This document shows, piece by piece, positions 41,701 through 50,247 of a DNA stretch of 64,000 bases. The translations under genes and the position numbers were made by a program. The notes under the pieces were generated by a model. That model did no database searches. It saw only the letters and a program-made list of their open reading frames with translations, and had not been told where the DNA came from. Source of the stretch: Maricaulis maris MCS10. Lineage in GTDB: Bacteria > Pseudomonadota > Alphaproteobacteria > Caulobacterales > Maricaulaceae. The stretch covers positions 2,124,001 to 2,188,000 of the forward strand of contig NC_008347.1 in the NCBI RefSeq assembly GCF_000014745.1, written 5' to 3'. Numbering within the stretch: position 1 is the stretch's first letter; every line of letters starts with the position of its first letter.

Positions 41701-42876
41701 ATGCTGCATCACTTCTTCACAGAACTCCGCGCCGCCAAGATCCCCGTGACCACGCGGGAATACCTGACCTTGCTGGAAGCCCTCGACAAGGGCGTCATCG
41801 AGCCGGAAATCAAGCATTTCTACTCGGTCAGCCGCGCCGCGCTGGTGAAGGACGAGAAGGATTTCGACAAGTTCGACATGGTCTTCGGCCACGTCTTCAA
41901 GGGCGTGGAAATGCTCTCCCAGATGTTCGAGGACAAGGACATCCCGGACGAATGGCTGAAGGCGATGATGAAACGCATGCTGACGGAAGAGGAAATGGCC
42001 GAGCTCAAGGCCCTGCCCTTTGACGAGCTGATGGAAACCCTCAAGAAGCGCCTCGAGGAGCAGGAAAAGCGCCATGAGGGCGGCAATAAATGGATCGGCA
42101 CCGGCGGCACCTCGCCCTTCGGGCATTCCGGCTTTAACCCGTCCGGCGTGCGTATTGGCGGAGAAAGCCAGAACAAGCGCGCCGCCAAGGTCTGGGAACA
42201 GCGCCGCTACAAGGATCTTGATGGCGAGCGCGAACTGGGCACGCGCAATCTGAAAGTCGCCCTGCGCCGCCTGCGCAAATTTGCCCGCGATGGTGCCCGC
42301 GAGGAGCTGGATCTGGGCGAGACCATCGACGCCACCGCCAAGCAGGGCTGGCTCGATGTGGTCATGCGACCGGAACGCCGCAACGCCATCAAGGTGCTGG
42401 CCCTGTTCGATGTTGGCGGCTCAATGGATCCGCATATCCGCCTGTGCGAGGAGCTCTTCTCCGCCGCGCGCTCGACCTTCAAGAATCTGGAATACTATTA
42501 CTTCCACAACTGCCCCTATGAGGGCGTGTGGCGGTCAAATCTGCGCCGCCGCACCGAGACCGTGCCGACCCTGGATGTGATGCACAAATACCCGGCCGAC
42601 TGGAAGGTCATCCTGGTCGGTGATGCCGCCATGGCGCCTTATGAGATCACCCATGATGGCGGCTCGGTCGAGCACTGGAATGAAGAGGCCGGCGCGGTCT
42701 GGCTGCAACGCATTGCCGACACCTGGCCGCACCTGATCTGGATCAATCCGACACCGGAAAAATGGTGGGAGCACTCCTACTCCACCCGCCTCGTCCAGGA
42801 CATTATCGGCGCCGACCGCATGTTCCCGCTGACGCTTGAAGGCGTCGATGCGGCGATGAAGGAATTGGCGCGCTAG
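41701..42876 (+). CDS. VWA domain CoxE-like protein
   Basis: The 391-residue protein has an N-terminal CoxE-type helical region (HHFFTELRAAKIPVTTREYL, LLEALDKGVIEPEIKHFY) and a C-terminal VWA domain. The MIDAS motif is DVGGSM (variant of DxSxS), followed by LEYYYFHNCPYEGVWRS, with DWKVILVGDAAMAPYEI later. It is the standard partner of the MoxR ATPase found here at 33605, with which it probably forms a metal- or cofactor-insertion chaperone. The two genes are normally adjacent; here about 7 kb separates them. Confidence 0.9.
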   Translation: MLHHFFTELRAAKIPVTTREYLTLLEALDKGVIEPEIKHFYSVSRAALVKDEKDFDKFDMVFGHVFKGVEMLSQMFEDKDIPDEWLKAMMKRMLTEEEMAELKALPFDELMETLKKRLEEQEKRHEGGNKWIGTGGTSPFGHSGFNPSGVRIGGESQNKRAAKVWEQRRYKDLDGERELGTRNLKVALRRLRKFARDGAREELDLGETIDATAKQGWLDVVMRPERRNAIKVLALFDVGGSMDPHIRLCEELFSAARSTFKNLEYYYFHNCPYEGVWRSNLRRRTETVPTLDVMHKYPADWKVILVGDAAMAPYEITHDGGSVEHWNEEAGAVWLQRIADTWPHLIWINPTPEKWWEHSYSTRLVQDIIGADRMFPLTLEGVDAAMKELAR

Positions 42877-42904
42877 TCAGGGCGCCTGAATGGAAGGACT
42901 GCCC

Positions 42905-43474
42905 ATGCTGCCATTGTCCCGCGCGATCACCCTGGCCACCCTCACTGCCAGCCTTGCGCTGGTCGCATCCTGTTCAAACGCCAGCCAAACTGACGATGCC
43001 GCGTTGTGGACCGCCAATCCCGACCGGCTCGGCCCGATCACCGCCGATACCCCCTTCAGACAGGACGCGCTTGCAGAGGCGCTGGTCGGTTTCACTGTCA
43101 ACCCCGGTCAGGCCTCGGCCGAGGGCGAGACCTATCTGATCTATGAAGCCCGCCGCACGGATGCTGCACCGGTCGAATTGGTCATTGACGGTGATGGCGA
43201 GCAGCTATTGGCCGTCACGGTCCGGGTGGCCGAACTGGTCCAGTCGGCGCTGGATGTCGGCATGCTGGCCGGTGCGGTCGATCTCGACCCCGACTTGTGC
43301 TTTCCCGGAGTTGAAGAACGTTCCGGCGACGTCGTCTGCCAGGATGAAAGACCGACCGGGCTGACCTACTGGATCCGCGTCGATCACGCCGGTCCCGACG
43401 GCGAGCTGCCGCCGCTCGAGACCCTCAATGCGGGCACGGTCTACGAAATCCAGTGGGTGCCGGTTCCGGGCTGA
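42905..43474 (+). CDS. Lipoprotein, possibly DUF1131 (YfeY-like)
   Basis: This 189-residue protein has a lipoprotein signal with lipobox VASC. The mature part (GPITADTPFRQDALAEALVG, ETYLIYEARRTD, LAVTVRVAELVQSALDVGM) loosely recalls DUF1131, the RpoE-regulated lipoprotein YfeY family. That is a pattern impression, not an alignment. ATG 42905 with GGAAGGA upstream is preferred over 42890. It follows the VWA gene closely (28 nt) and may be co-transcribed. Confidence 0.7.
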   Translation: MLPLSRAITLATLTASLALVASCSNASQTDDAALWTANPDRLGPITADTPFRQDALAEALVGFTVNPGQASAEGETYLIYEARRTDAAPVELVIDGDGEQLLAVTVRVAELVQSALDVGMLAGAVDLDPDLCFPGVEERSGDVVCQDERPTGLTYWIRVDHAGPDGELPPLETLNAGTVYEIQWVPVPG

Positions 43475-43497
43475 GGCGTCAATGGTTGAAGGACCGG

Positions 43498-44121
43498 CTA
43501 GGCCAGCACAGTCACCCGCCCCTCATCATGATCGAGGTCGAGCTCGTTCTCGACCCGCGCGACCCAGCCCCTCACGCCGAGGAATTCGTCGAGGTCGAAT
43601 CCACCCTCATCGGCCACCCGCGTGTAGGCGACCAGGGCGATATCGGCCAGCGACAGCTGATCGCCAACGATGAAGTCCCGTGACAGGAGGCGCATTTCCA
43701 TCACGCCAAGTGCCCGGCGTCCCTTGGCCATGAGCTGCGGGTCAATGGCCTCGTCCGGCATGTGCTGGAAGGCCCGCTGAAAGCGGCGCACGGCAATATA
43801 GGGCTCGTGGCTGTACTGTTCCCAGAACATCCATTCCAGCATCTTGGCCTTGTCGAACGGGTCGGCGGGAACCAGTTCCGAGCCGTTGGCCAAGTGGAAG
43901 ATGATGGCATTGGACTGGGCCAGGATGCGACCATCCTCACGCTCGAGGCACGGGACCTGTCCGGCCGGATTGATGGCCAGGAAGTCCTCGGTCCGGGTTT
44001 CCCCCTTCACCACATCAACCTCGTGCCAGTCATAGGCAATGCCCAGGTGGTCGGCCGTCCATTTCACTTTCAGGCAATTGCCGCTGCGGCGGTCACCATA
44101 GATGCGTACTGGCTCGGTCAT
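43498..44121 (-). CDS. Glutathione S-transferase family protein
   Basis: This 207-residue GST has the thioredoxin-like N-domain (RIYGDRRSGNCLKVKWTADHLG, AINPAGQVPCLEREDGRILAQSNAI with the Pro and Glu/Gln-Ser glutathione contacts) and the helical C-domain (DFIVGDQLSLADIALVAYTRVADEGGF, given in part). The start at 44121 has AGGAG upstream. The physiological substrate is unknown. Confidence 0.9.
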   Translation of the reverse strand: MTEPVRIYGDRRSGNCLKVKWTADHLGIAYDWHEVDVVKGETRTEDFLAINPAGQVPCLEREDGRILAQSNAIIFHLANGSELVPADPFDKAKMLEWMFWEQYSHEPYIAVRRFQRAFQHMPDEAIDPQLMAKGRRALGVMEMRLLSRDFIVGDQLSLADIALVAYTRVADEGGFDLDEFLGVRGWVARVENELDLDHDEGRVTVLA

Positions 44122-44310
44122 GTCGCGACTCCTGTGCGTGTCGTCACAGCATAGCGCCGCTGCGGGCAAGATCGAGTGGTGAAAAAGGACCACGCGCAGC
44201 CGCCTGCCACGGCAAGGCTGCACCGGTTGCCAGGACTGTGACAGTCCGCCGCTTGGGCGTCGCTGTCAGCCCGCCTATAAGGGGACAAACGAGCACAGGT
44301 TCCATTGCCC

Positions 44311-44637
44311 ATGACCACGACACCCCCTTCCGGCATTACCCCGGCTGAAGACTGCCAGACCATGCAGGAGGTCCGTGCCGGCGTCGATGCGCTGGACCGT
44401 GAACTGGTTGCCCTGGTGGCGCAGCGGGCGCGCTACATGGAAGCGGCAGCCCGCATCAAGCCAAGCCGCGAGGTCGTCCGCGACGAGTGGCGGATCAATG
44501 ATGTGATCTCGAAGGTGAGCGCGGCCGCAAAATCCCACGGCCTCGCGGTAGAGATCGCCGAACCGGTCTGGCGCGAACTGGTTGAACGCTCGATTGCCTA
44601 TGAGTTCAGCGTCTGGGATGCGACACGCACCGACTGA
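44311..44637 (+). CDS. AroQ-type chorismate mutase
   Basis: This 108-residue all-helical protein has the AroQ features: MQEVRAGVDALDRELVALVAQR with the conserved Arg and D-x-L-D, RIKPSREVVRDEWRI, and EPVWRELVERSIAYE. It converts chorismate to prephenate (Phe/Tyr route) or acts as a PchB-like lyase. It stands alone, so the free-standing mutase role is more likely. ATG 44311 is chosen; a TTG start at 44305 is in frame. Confidence 0.87.
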   Translation: MTTTPPSGITPAEDCQTMQEVRAGVDALDRELVALVAQRARYMEAAARIKPSREVVRDEWRINDVISKVSAAAKSHGLAVEIAEPVWRELVERSIAYEFSVWDATRTD

Positions 44638-44976
44638 TCAGTCGACGGTTCCAAACGCCCGTTCCGTTTCCCGGAACGCACGCTCCACCGCCAGCCGTGC
44701 CCCGGCCCAGGCGGCCGCCGACTGGACTTCCGCCTCGTCACATATCTCGGCAAGGGCGAAGGCCCCGACGCCGCGCGCAGCACCTTTGAGCGTGTGACAG
44801 GCCGCACGCCAGCTGGCGGGGTCCGGCGGGCTGTCCATGATCGCCAGACAGCGCCGCGCCTGGTCGCACATCAGCGACAGCAACTCATCGCGAAGGGCCG
44901 CATCACCGCCCGTGTATCGGGCCAGGTGCGCGTCATCGAAAACGGGTGTGGCGAGAGGTTTCATGGCGGCAATCAT
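44638..44976 (-). CDS. Hpt phosphotransfer domain protein
   Basis: This 112-residue protein has the Hpt motif ACHTLKGAARGVGAFALAEIC with the phosphorylatable His, preceded by AALRDELLSLMCDQARRCL. It would relay phosphate between response-regulator receiver domains. No kinase gene is near. It ends immediately after chorismate mutase (converging, 0 nt). Confidence 0.87.
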   Translation of the reverse strand: MIAAMKPLATPVFDDAHLARYTGGDAALRDELLSLMCDQARRCLAIMDSPPDPASWRAACHTLKGAARGVGAFALAEICDEAEVQSAAAWAGARLAVERAFRETERAFGTVD

Positions 44977-45119
44977 GCGTCTGTCCTAGCGCCCGAGCCT
45001 TAACAGCGCCCTTAAAACACCTGCCGGCAAAGGCCTTTCGCTCATCTTGGTGAATAGGACGTTCACATTCCCGTCAGGCGCGAAATGACAGATTTGTCAC
45101 GCAAAATCGGGAGGATCAC

Positions 45120-45590
45120 ATGTTCAGAACGGTCAGAACCATCGCCTGCGGCCTCGCCCTGGCGATCAGCGCAGGTGGACTTGCCGCCGCAACATCGTCG
45201 AGCGCGCCGGCTCCCGCCCAGGCTCCTGAGAAGGTTGCCGAGGCCGGCGAGAAACGCCTGCAACGACGCCAGCACCGGCAGCGCGACCATTACCGCGACC
45301 GCCGCGGGTCAAATCGCGGCTATAGCGACCGTCGCGGTGGGCGCCGGGACTATAATGACCGCGGTCGTGGCCGGCACGACTATCGCGACTATCGCCGGGG
45401 CCGTCATGATTATCGTGACAATCGCCGCCACCAGTCACGCTGCTGGAGTGAAAGCCAGCGCTCCCGTTTTCGCGGCCACCCCGCCATCGTCAGTGTTCGG
45501 GTGTGCCGTGACCGCCATGGCAGAACCTACACGGTCCGGGGGTCCACGCGCCTGATCCGGTACCTGCGCGGCAACCGTCGCCACTGGTAG
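45120..45590 (+). CDS. Small secreted Arg-rich protein with RGRHDYRD repeats
   Basis: This 156-residue protein has a signal peptide (hydrophobic core ISAGGLAAA), then about 80 residues rich in Arg/Tyr/Asp with short repeats (DRRGGRRDYNDRG, RGRHDYRDY, RGRHDYRDN). Its C-terminal domain has two Cys (RCWSESQRSRF, VSVRVCRDRHGRTYTV). Similar basic low-complexity secreted proteins occur in Caulobacterales; the function is unknown. GGGAGGATCAC precedes the ATG. A TGACA-GATT-TGTCA inverted repeat lies at 45086-45099. Confidence 0.72.
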   Translation: MFRTVRTIACGLALAISAGGLAAATSSSAPAPAQAPEKVAEAGEKRLQRRQHRQRDHYRDRRGSNRGYSDRRGGRRDYNDRGRGRHDYRDYRRGRHDYRDNRRHQSRCWSESQRSRFRGHPAIVSVRVCRDRHGRTYTVRGSTRLIRYLRGNRRHW

Positions 45591-45620
45591 TCCCGGGGCG
45601 GGAATACGCTTGAAGGTTGA

Positions 45621-45649
45621 CCCTCGGCGCGATAATTTCGCGCCGAGGG
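45621..45649 (+). promoter_or_regulatory. Hairpin adjoining the ribosome-binding site of the Vgb-like gene
   Basis: CCCTCGGCGCG and CGCGCCGAGGG form a perfect 11-bp stem with a 7-nt AT loop. The 3' arm ends in GAGGG, part of the Shine-Dalgarno sequence GAGGGAGG of the gene starting at 45659. It could be a terminator for the upstream gene, but it lacks a T tract, so an RNA switch or thermometer is possible. Confidence 0.45.
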
Positions 45650-45658
45650 AGGCCCACC

Positions 45659-46765
45659 ATGTCACACGCTTCAATCCGCTTTCACCTGATGGCAGCCAGC
45701 GCGGCCTGCGCGTTGCTCGCAGCCTGTTCGGCGCCTGAGGATTCCGCCATCGAGCCGGTCTCCGACAGCCGGGCCCCGGCGCCGGTCAGCCACGAAGACA
45801 CCCGCCCCGCCGACGGCGTCGCGCCGCCGGAAACGAGCCCCGAACGAAATGCCGTCGACATCCAGGAATGGGATGTTCAGTGGGAAGGTCGGCCGCGTGA
45901 CCCCTACACGCTGGATGGTGAAACGGTCTGGTTCGTCGGCCAGGCCAATTCCTATATCGGCCGCCTTGATGTCGCGACCGGCGAGATGACCCGTACCGAT
46001 CTTCGCGAGGGCGCCGGCCCGCACAATCTGATCGTCAATCCGGACGGGCGCATCTGGTATGCCGGCAATCGTGATGCCCATATCGGGATCTATGACCCGG
46101 CCGACGGCACATTCGACTATGTCGAGACGCCGCCCGACACGGTCGCCGATCCGCACACACAGATCTTCGATGGCAACGGCAATATCTGGTTCACCAGCCA
46201 GCGCAGCAATTCGGTCAGCCGTCTCAACATGGAAACGCGCCAGCTCGACACGGTGATGGTGCCGACGCCAGGCGCCCGCGCCTATGGCATCAAACTGGCT
46301 CCGGACGGCACCATCTGGGTCGCCCTGTTCGGCACCCACAAACTGGCATCCGTCGATCCGCAAACCATGGTCCTGACCGAGCATGACCTGCCCCGCGACA
46401 CGGCCCGGCCGCGCCGTCTCGACATCACCTCGGACGGGCGCATCTGGTATGGCGATTATGCGGATGGCTATCTTGGCGTGCTGGATCCGGCCGACGGGTC
46501 GGTGACCGAGTGGGCCATGCCGTCGGGCGCCAATGCCCGCCCATATGCCCTTGCCGTTGATGGCCAGGACCGGGTCTGGTTCGTGGAAACCGGCGTCGAC
46601 CCGAACTGGTTTGTCGGCTTTGACCCGGCCAGCGAAACCTTCTTCTCCGTCACCGGCATCCCATCCGGCGGCGGTGTTGTACGGCACATGCACTACCTGC
46701 CTGCTACCGGCGAAATCTGGTTCGGCAGTGACATGGGCACGATCGGTCGCGCCCAGGTCGAATAG
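45659..46765 (+). CDS. Vgb-like beta-propeller lipoprotein
   Basis: This 368-residue protein has a lipoprotein signal (LAAC) and a seven-bladed propeller made of SMP-30/Vgb-like repeats: DGRIWYAGNRDAHIGIYDPA, NGNIWFTSQRSNSVSRL, DGTIWVALFGTHKLASVDP, DGRIWYGDYADGYLGVLDPA, DRVWFVETG. This is the virginiamycin B lyase fold, but the His/Glu catalytic set of Vgb cannot be confirmed by eye, so drug lyase activity is not claimed. ATG 45659 follows GAGGGAGG. Confidence 0.83.
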   Translation: MSHASIRFHLMAASAACALLAACSAPEDSAIEPVSDSRAPAPVSHEDTRPADGVAPPETSPERNAVDIQEWDVQWEGRPRDPYTLDGETVWFVGQANSYIGRLDVATGEMTRTDLREGAGPHNLIVNPDGRIWYAGNRDAHIGIYDPADGTFDYVETPPDTVADPHTQIFDGNGNIWFTSQRSNSVSRLNMETRQLDTVMVPTPGARAYGIKLAPDGTIWVALFGTHKLASVDPQTMVLTEHDLPRDTARPRRLDITSDGRIWYGDYADGYLGVLDPADGSVTEWAMPSGANARPYALAVDGQDRVWFVETGVDPNWFVGFDPASETFFSVTGIPSGGGVVRHMHYLPATGEIWFGSDMGTIGRAQVE

Positions 46766-46767
46766 CC

Positions 46768-46804
46768 GGCGGGTGGCAGAACCGGCACGCCGGTTCCGCC
46801 CGCC
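46768..46804 (+). terminator. Hairpin after the Vgb-like gene
   Basis: GAACCGG and CCGGTTC form the core of a longer, bulged GC stem 2 nt after the stop. No T tract follows. Confidence 0.5.
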
Positions 46805-46872
46805 ATCCAGGCACCGCTTGCCGGCCAAGCGTCCACGCATGGCAGGCATGTGCAATCGGCCGAAGGAATGGC

Positions 46873-46900
46873 TTGCTTTTACGCCGCGTCCGCGTATTTT
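46873..46900 (+). promoter_or_regulatory. Likely promoter of tRNA-Lys
   Basis: TTGCTT and TATTTT are 16 bp apart and end 19 bp before the tRNA gene. Confidence 0.4.
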
Positions 46901-46919
46901 CCGCCGCTTCCCAACCGGC

Positions 46920-46995
<76 letters not shown>

Positions 46996-47208
46996 TTTTT
47001 CCTGAAATCTGTCGTCAACCGCCGGGCCATGATTACCCGCGCGAACCATTGGGTCGGCACCGTGATCATGATCGGCCTGTTGCCCCGGGGCAGGCGGCTC
47101 GACGCCATTGGTCCGGCCCATCAGGCTTCAGGATTGACCGACAGTGGAAGGGCATGACAAGTCAAAAGCCTGTCCCCATCCCTGCAACTAGGCGGAGCGA
47201 CCTCATTC

Positions 47209-48327
47209 ATGATCCGACTGTATCGCTTGATTGCCCTGGCGACTGTGCTGGCTGGCCTGTCGGCCTGCACGCATGTCCCTGCCCGCCTGCCCATCCTCGA
47301 CACGTCGGCTGCAGACGGACGCAGCGAAACGATCCTGATCGCCACGACCCGGGTGCCCAGCGAGGATCCCGCCCTGCGCCTCTCAAGCCTGCGTGGCGAC
47401 CTGTCCTTCGCGCGGGCGGATGTCTGGGTGCCATCAAACCGGCACGCCGGTGAGATCAATCATCCATCCCGCCAGCCGGACCCGTCACGCGAATTCGGCC
47501 TGACCGGCTATCAGGAGGGTATGAGCTCCGCAGACTGGTATGATGATCTGGACCGCCAGCTATCGGCCCTGCCTCTGACCGAACGGCAGGTGCTGGTATT
47601 CGTGCACGGCTTCAACACACCATTTTCCGACGGGCTCTATCTGAATGCCCAGATTCTCAATGACTTCGGCGTCAACACGGTCGCGGTTCATTATGCCTGG
47701 CCGTCGGCAGGCCAGGTGACGGCCTATCTCCAGGACCGGGACAGCGCCCTGTTTGCCCGGGACGGTCTGGCAGACTTGCTGGTGACTGTCGCAGATAGTC
47801 CATCGATCTCGGTCACGATTCTCGCCCACTCAATGGGGGCACATGTGACGATGGAGGCGTTGCGACAGCTAAGTCTTGAGGGTCGCAGCGAGGTGCTGGC
47901 CAAGATCGATCCGGTCATTCTCGCCATGCCGGACATCGCTTTTGACGTGTTTTTCAGCCAACTCGATGCGATCGAGCCACGCCCGGAGAACATGACCGTG
48001 CTGGTCTCCGGCCGCGACCAGGCCCTTCGCGTCTCCGACTCGCTCAGCGGCGGTGGTCTGGCCCGGATCGGAATCGGCGCCCAGCAGGACGCGCTGACCG
48101 CGCACGGGATAGCCGTTCTGGATCTGACCGGGTTGCGCGACGGCACCGTGATCGGCCACACCGATTTCGCAGCCTCGACAACATTGATGCAACTCGCGGC
48201 GAGCGGTGCGCTCGACCATGCCTTCAATGCCGAAGCTCAATCGTCGGGAAGCCTGCTGCCCGCCCCCCTGGCGGCCATAGCGGCGCAGATCATCCGCCTG
48301 CCGGCCCGGGCTTTCGGCGACAACTGA
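47209..48327 (+). CDS. DUF900 alpha/beta-hydrolase lipoprotein
   Basis: This 372-residue protein has a lipoprotein signal (LSAC). The DUF900-type hydrolase core reads ILIATTRVPSEDP, VLVFVHGFNTPFSDGLYLNAQ, VAVHYAWPSAGQVTAYLQDRD and nucleophile elbow LAHSMGAHVTMEAL, with the catalytic Asp/His in the C-terminal part. The natural substrate is unknown. It is a single gene ending in a strong bidirectional terminator. Confidence 0.86.
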   Translation: MIRLYRLIALATVLAGLSACTHVPARLPILDTSAADGRSETILIATTRVPSEDPALRLSSLRGDLSFARADVWVPSNRHAGEINHPSRQPDPSREFGLTGYQEGMSSADWYDDLDRQLSALPLTERQVLVFVHGFNTPFSDGLYLNAQILNDFGVNTVAVHYAWPSAGQVTAYLQDRDSALFARDGLADLLVTVADSPSISVTILAHSMGAHVTMEALRQLSLEGRSEVLAKIDPVILAMPDIAFDVFFSQLDAIEPRPENMTVLVSGRDQALRVSDSLSGGGLARIGIGAQQDALTAHGIAVLDLTGLRDGTVIGHTDFAASTTLMQLAASGALDHAFNAEAQSSGSLLPAPLAAIAAQIIRLPARAFGDN

Positions 48328-48353
48328 TCATCCGGCCCCGCGCCCAGACAAGA

Positions 48354-48390
48354 AAGCGCCCGGACCGAGGGGGAGAGGGTCCGGGCGCTT
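48354..48390. terminator. Bidirectional terminator between the hydrolase and chemoreceptor genes
   Basis: A perfect 13-bp stem (AAGCGCCCGGACC / GGTCCGGGCGCTT) with an 11-nt loop lies between two converging genes. Confidence 0.75.
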
Positions 48391-48420
48391 GTGTTGCAAG
48401 GCGACATCTGGGGGGAGAGA

Positions 48421-50124
48421 TCAGCCGGCCTCGCGAACCTCGGTGAGGAATGTTTCCACGGTGGAATTCAGTTTTTCGGCGCGTTCGGACACTGTCCGCA
48501 CGGCCCGCAACACATCCTGTGATGCATCGCCGGTCTGGCGGGCCGAGCGGGATACGACATCGACATTGTCGGAAACAGCCCGGGCGCTGGTCGCCGCATG
48601 AGAGACAGAACTCGAGATTTCGCGGGTTGACGCGCTTTGCTCTTCTGCCGCGGCGGCAATCGCCGAGGCCGACCGGGAAATCTCGCCAACAGCGCGGGTC
48701 ACGTCCTCGATGGACGCCGAAGACGAAGCGGCCGCTTCCTGGATGGCCTGGATCTGGTCACGGATATCATCGGTGGCCTTGGCCGTCTGGGCGGCGAGCG
48801 ATTTGACCTCGGAAGCCACAACCGCGAAGCCCTTGCCGGCTTCCCCGGCACGCGCCGCCTCAATGGTGGCGTTCAGGGCAAGCAGGTTGGTCTGCTCGGA
48901 AATGTCATTGATCAGCTGGACCACATTGCCGATCTCCTGGGCAGCAGCGCCCAGATTGTCGACCACGGCGCGGACCGATTTGGCCCGCTCATCGGCCTGG
49001 CTGGCCATATCCGACGAGCCCTGGATCTGTTGGGTCACTTCGGCGATGGACGCGGTGAGCTCTTCGGAGGCCGCGGCAACGGATTCGACATTGGCGGACG
49101 CCTGCGCGGCAGACGATGCCATCTGGCCAGACTGCTCGGATCCTTCGGTTGCGGCCTGGGACAGCTGCTCAGCAATGGCAGACATGGACGAGCAGGCATC
49201 ATTCACCTCGCCCAGCATGGACATGACTTCAGCGTCAAAGGTCTGCGCCAGATCGTTGAGCTTGGCAGCGCGACGCTCATTGGCTTCGGCCTGGACGCGC
49301 TGTTCTTTTTCCAGCTCTTCGGCCTGCAGGCCCTTTTCGCGGAAACGGCTGAGACTCTGGACCACGGCGCCAAGCTCGTCAGAACGTTCCAGCGCGGCGA
49401 TGTCGAGCGTGTAGTCACCATCTGCCAGCGTTTCAGTCGCCGCAGCGATCTTGCGGACCGAGGTCGAGATCTGGCGACCGAACAGGACGGCCAGGGCAAT
49501 CAGGGCGACGCCGACACCTATGGTCAGGCCGACGAACAGGATGATCGAGTTACGGACGGCGACCTCGGTGGCAGCCGCATCCATACGGGCCAGCGAAGCC
49601 CCTTCCATGGCAAGACCGTCCAGGTCGGCGCTGATCTCGGCGAACACAGCGTCAAACGGCTGCAGGAAAGCGACCGAGCTGGCAAAATCGAGTTCGAGCA
49701 TCTGCCCGACAAAGTCGAGCGCATCCTTGTAGAGCGCCAACTGCTCGACCAGGCTGTCGAAGGTAGCGGCCCCCATCGCGATGTCGGCGCCGGAAGTCTG
49801 CAGTTCGCTGATGCGGACCGAGAGGCCGTCGACGCGGATGCCAACCGCATCAAATGCGGCCATCACGTCAATCGGGTTGCCCGCGGCCTGGGAGGTTACG
49901 ACGGCAAGGACTTCGCTGTTGATCGATTGCAGTTCGGACTTCAGGTCCGTCAGCTCGAGCGCCGCATTCATTTCCCGCATCGCACGCTGCTGGCTCGCCG
50001 AGCCGTCCTGCAGCGACCAGGCGCCGAGCCCGGCAACCGCAATCAATGCGATAATAGCGGCAATCGGCGCGACCGCGAAGGATTGCGCGATGGTCAGCCT
50101 GAAGATTGAAGTCGCCTTGCCCAT
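48421..50124 (-). CDS. Methyl-accepting chemotaxis protein
   Basis: A 567-residue chemoreceptor. It has TM1 (about residues 14-36), a periplasmic helical sensor (about 37-185), TM2 (about 190-212), a HAMP domain ([24 protein letters not shown]) and a signalling domain with hairpin tip [37 protein letters not shown] (given in part). There is no CheR-binding pentapeptide at the C-terminus. The helical sensor ([20 protein letters not shown]) is of a four-helix-bundle type with unknown ligand. ATG 50124 follows GGGAG. Confidence 0.95.
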   Translation of the reverse strand: MGKATSIFRLTIAQSFAVAPIAAIIALIAVAGLGAWSLQDGSASQQRAMREMNAALELTDLKSELQSINSEVLAVVTSQAAGNPIDVMAAFDAVGIRVDGLSVRISELQTSGADIAMGAATFDSLVEQLALYKDALDFVGQMLELDFASSVAFLQPFDAVFAEISADLDGLAMEGASLARMDAAATEVAVRNSIILFVGLTIGVGVALIALAVLFGRQISTSVRKIAAATETLADGDYTLDIAALERSDELGAVVQSLSRFREKGLQAEELEKEQRVQAEANERRAAKLNDLAQTFDAEVMSMLGEVNDACSSMSAIAEQLSQAATEGSEQSGQMASSAAQASANVESVAAASEELTASIAEVTQQIQGSSDMASQADERAKSVRAVVDNLGAAAQEIGNVVQLINDISEQTNLLALNATIEAARAGEAGKGFAVVASEVKSLAAQTAKATDDIRDQIQAIQEAAASSSASIEDVTRAVGEISRSASAIAAAAEEQSASTREISSSVSHAATSARAVSDNVDVVSRSARQTGDASQDVLRAVRTVSERAEKLNSTVETFLTEVREAG

Positions 50125-50204
50125 TTTAGTCTCCCAATTGACATCACCGGTTGGCGGTATTGTCACCCGACGAATTGTCCGCCTGAATCGCTGAAGTCAG
50201 GGTT

Positions 50205-50238
50205 AACGCCCCGGCGCGTTTCGGCGCGCCGGGGCGTT
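50205..50238 (-). terminator. Terminator after the second TonB receptor
   Basis: A perfect 14-bp stem (AACGCCCCGGCGCG / CGCGCCGGGGCGTT, 6-nt loop) lies 9 nt beyond the stop. The T tract is weak. Confidence 0.65.
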
Positions 50239-50247
50239 CATTTCGAT

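Noticed and set aside
45000-45015. TTAA-N8-TTAA upstream of the Hpt gene as a CtrA box
   Set aside because: The spacing is 8 nt; close but not the CtrA spacing, and there is no other support.
45270-45450. Short tandem repeats as a CRISPR-like array
   Set aside because: The repeats encode the RGRHDYRD protein segments in frame and have no spacer structure.
48637-50109. 490-codon frame on the plus strand
   Set aside because: It is antisense to the chemoreceptor gene and its composition (Gly/His/Arg/Leu-rich) is typical of antisense frames.
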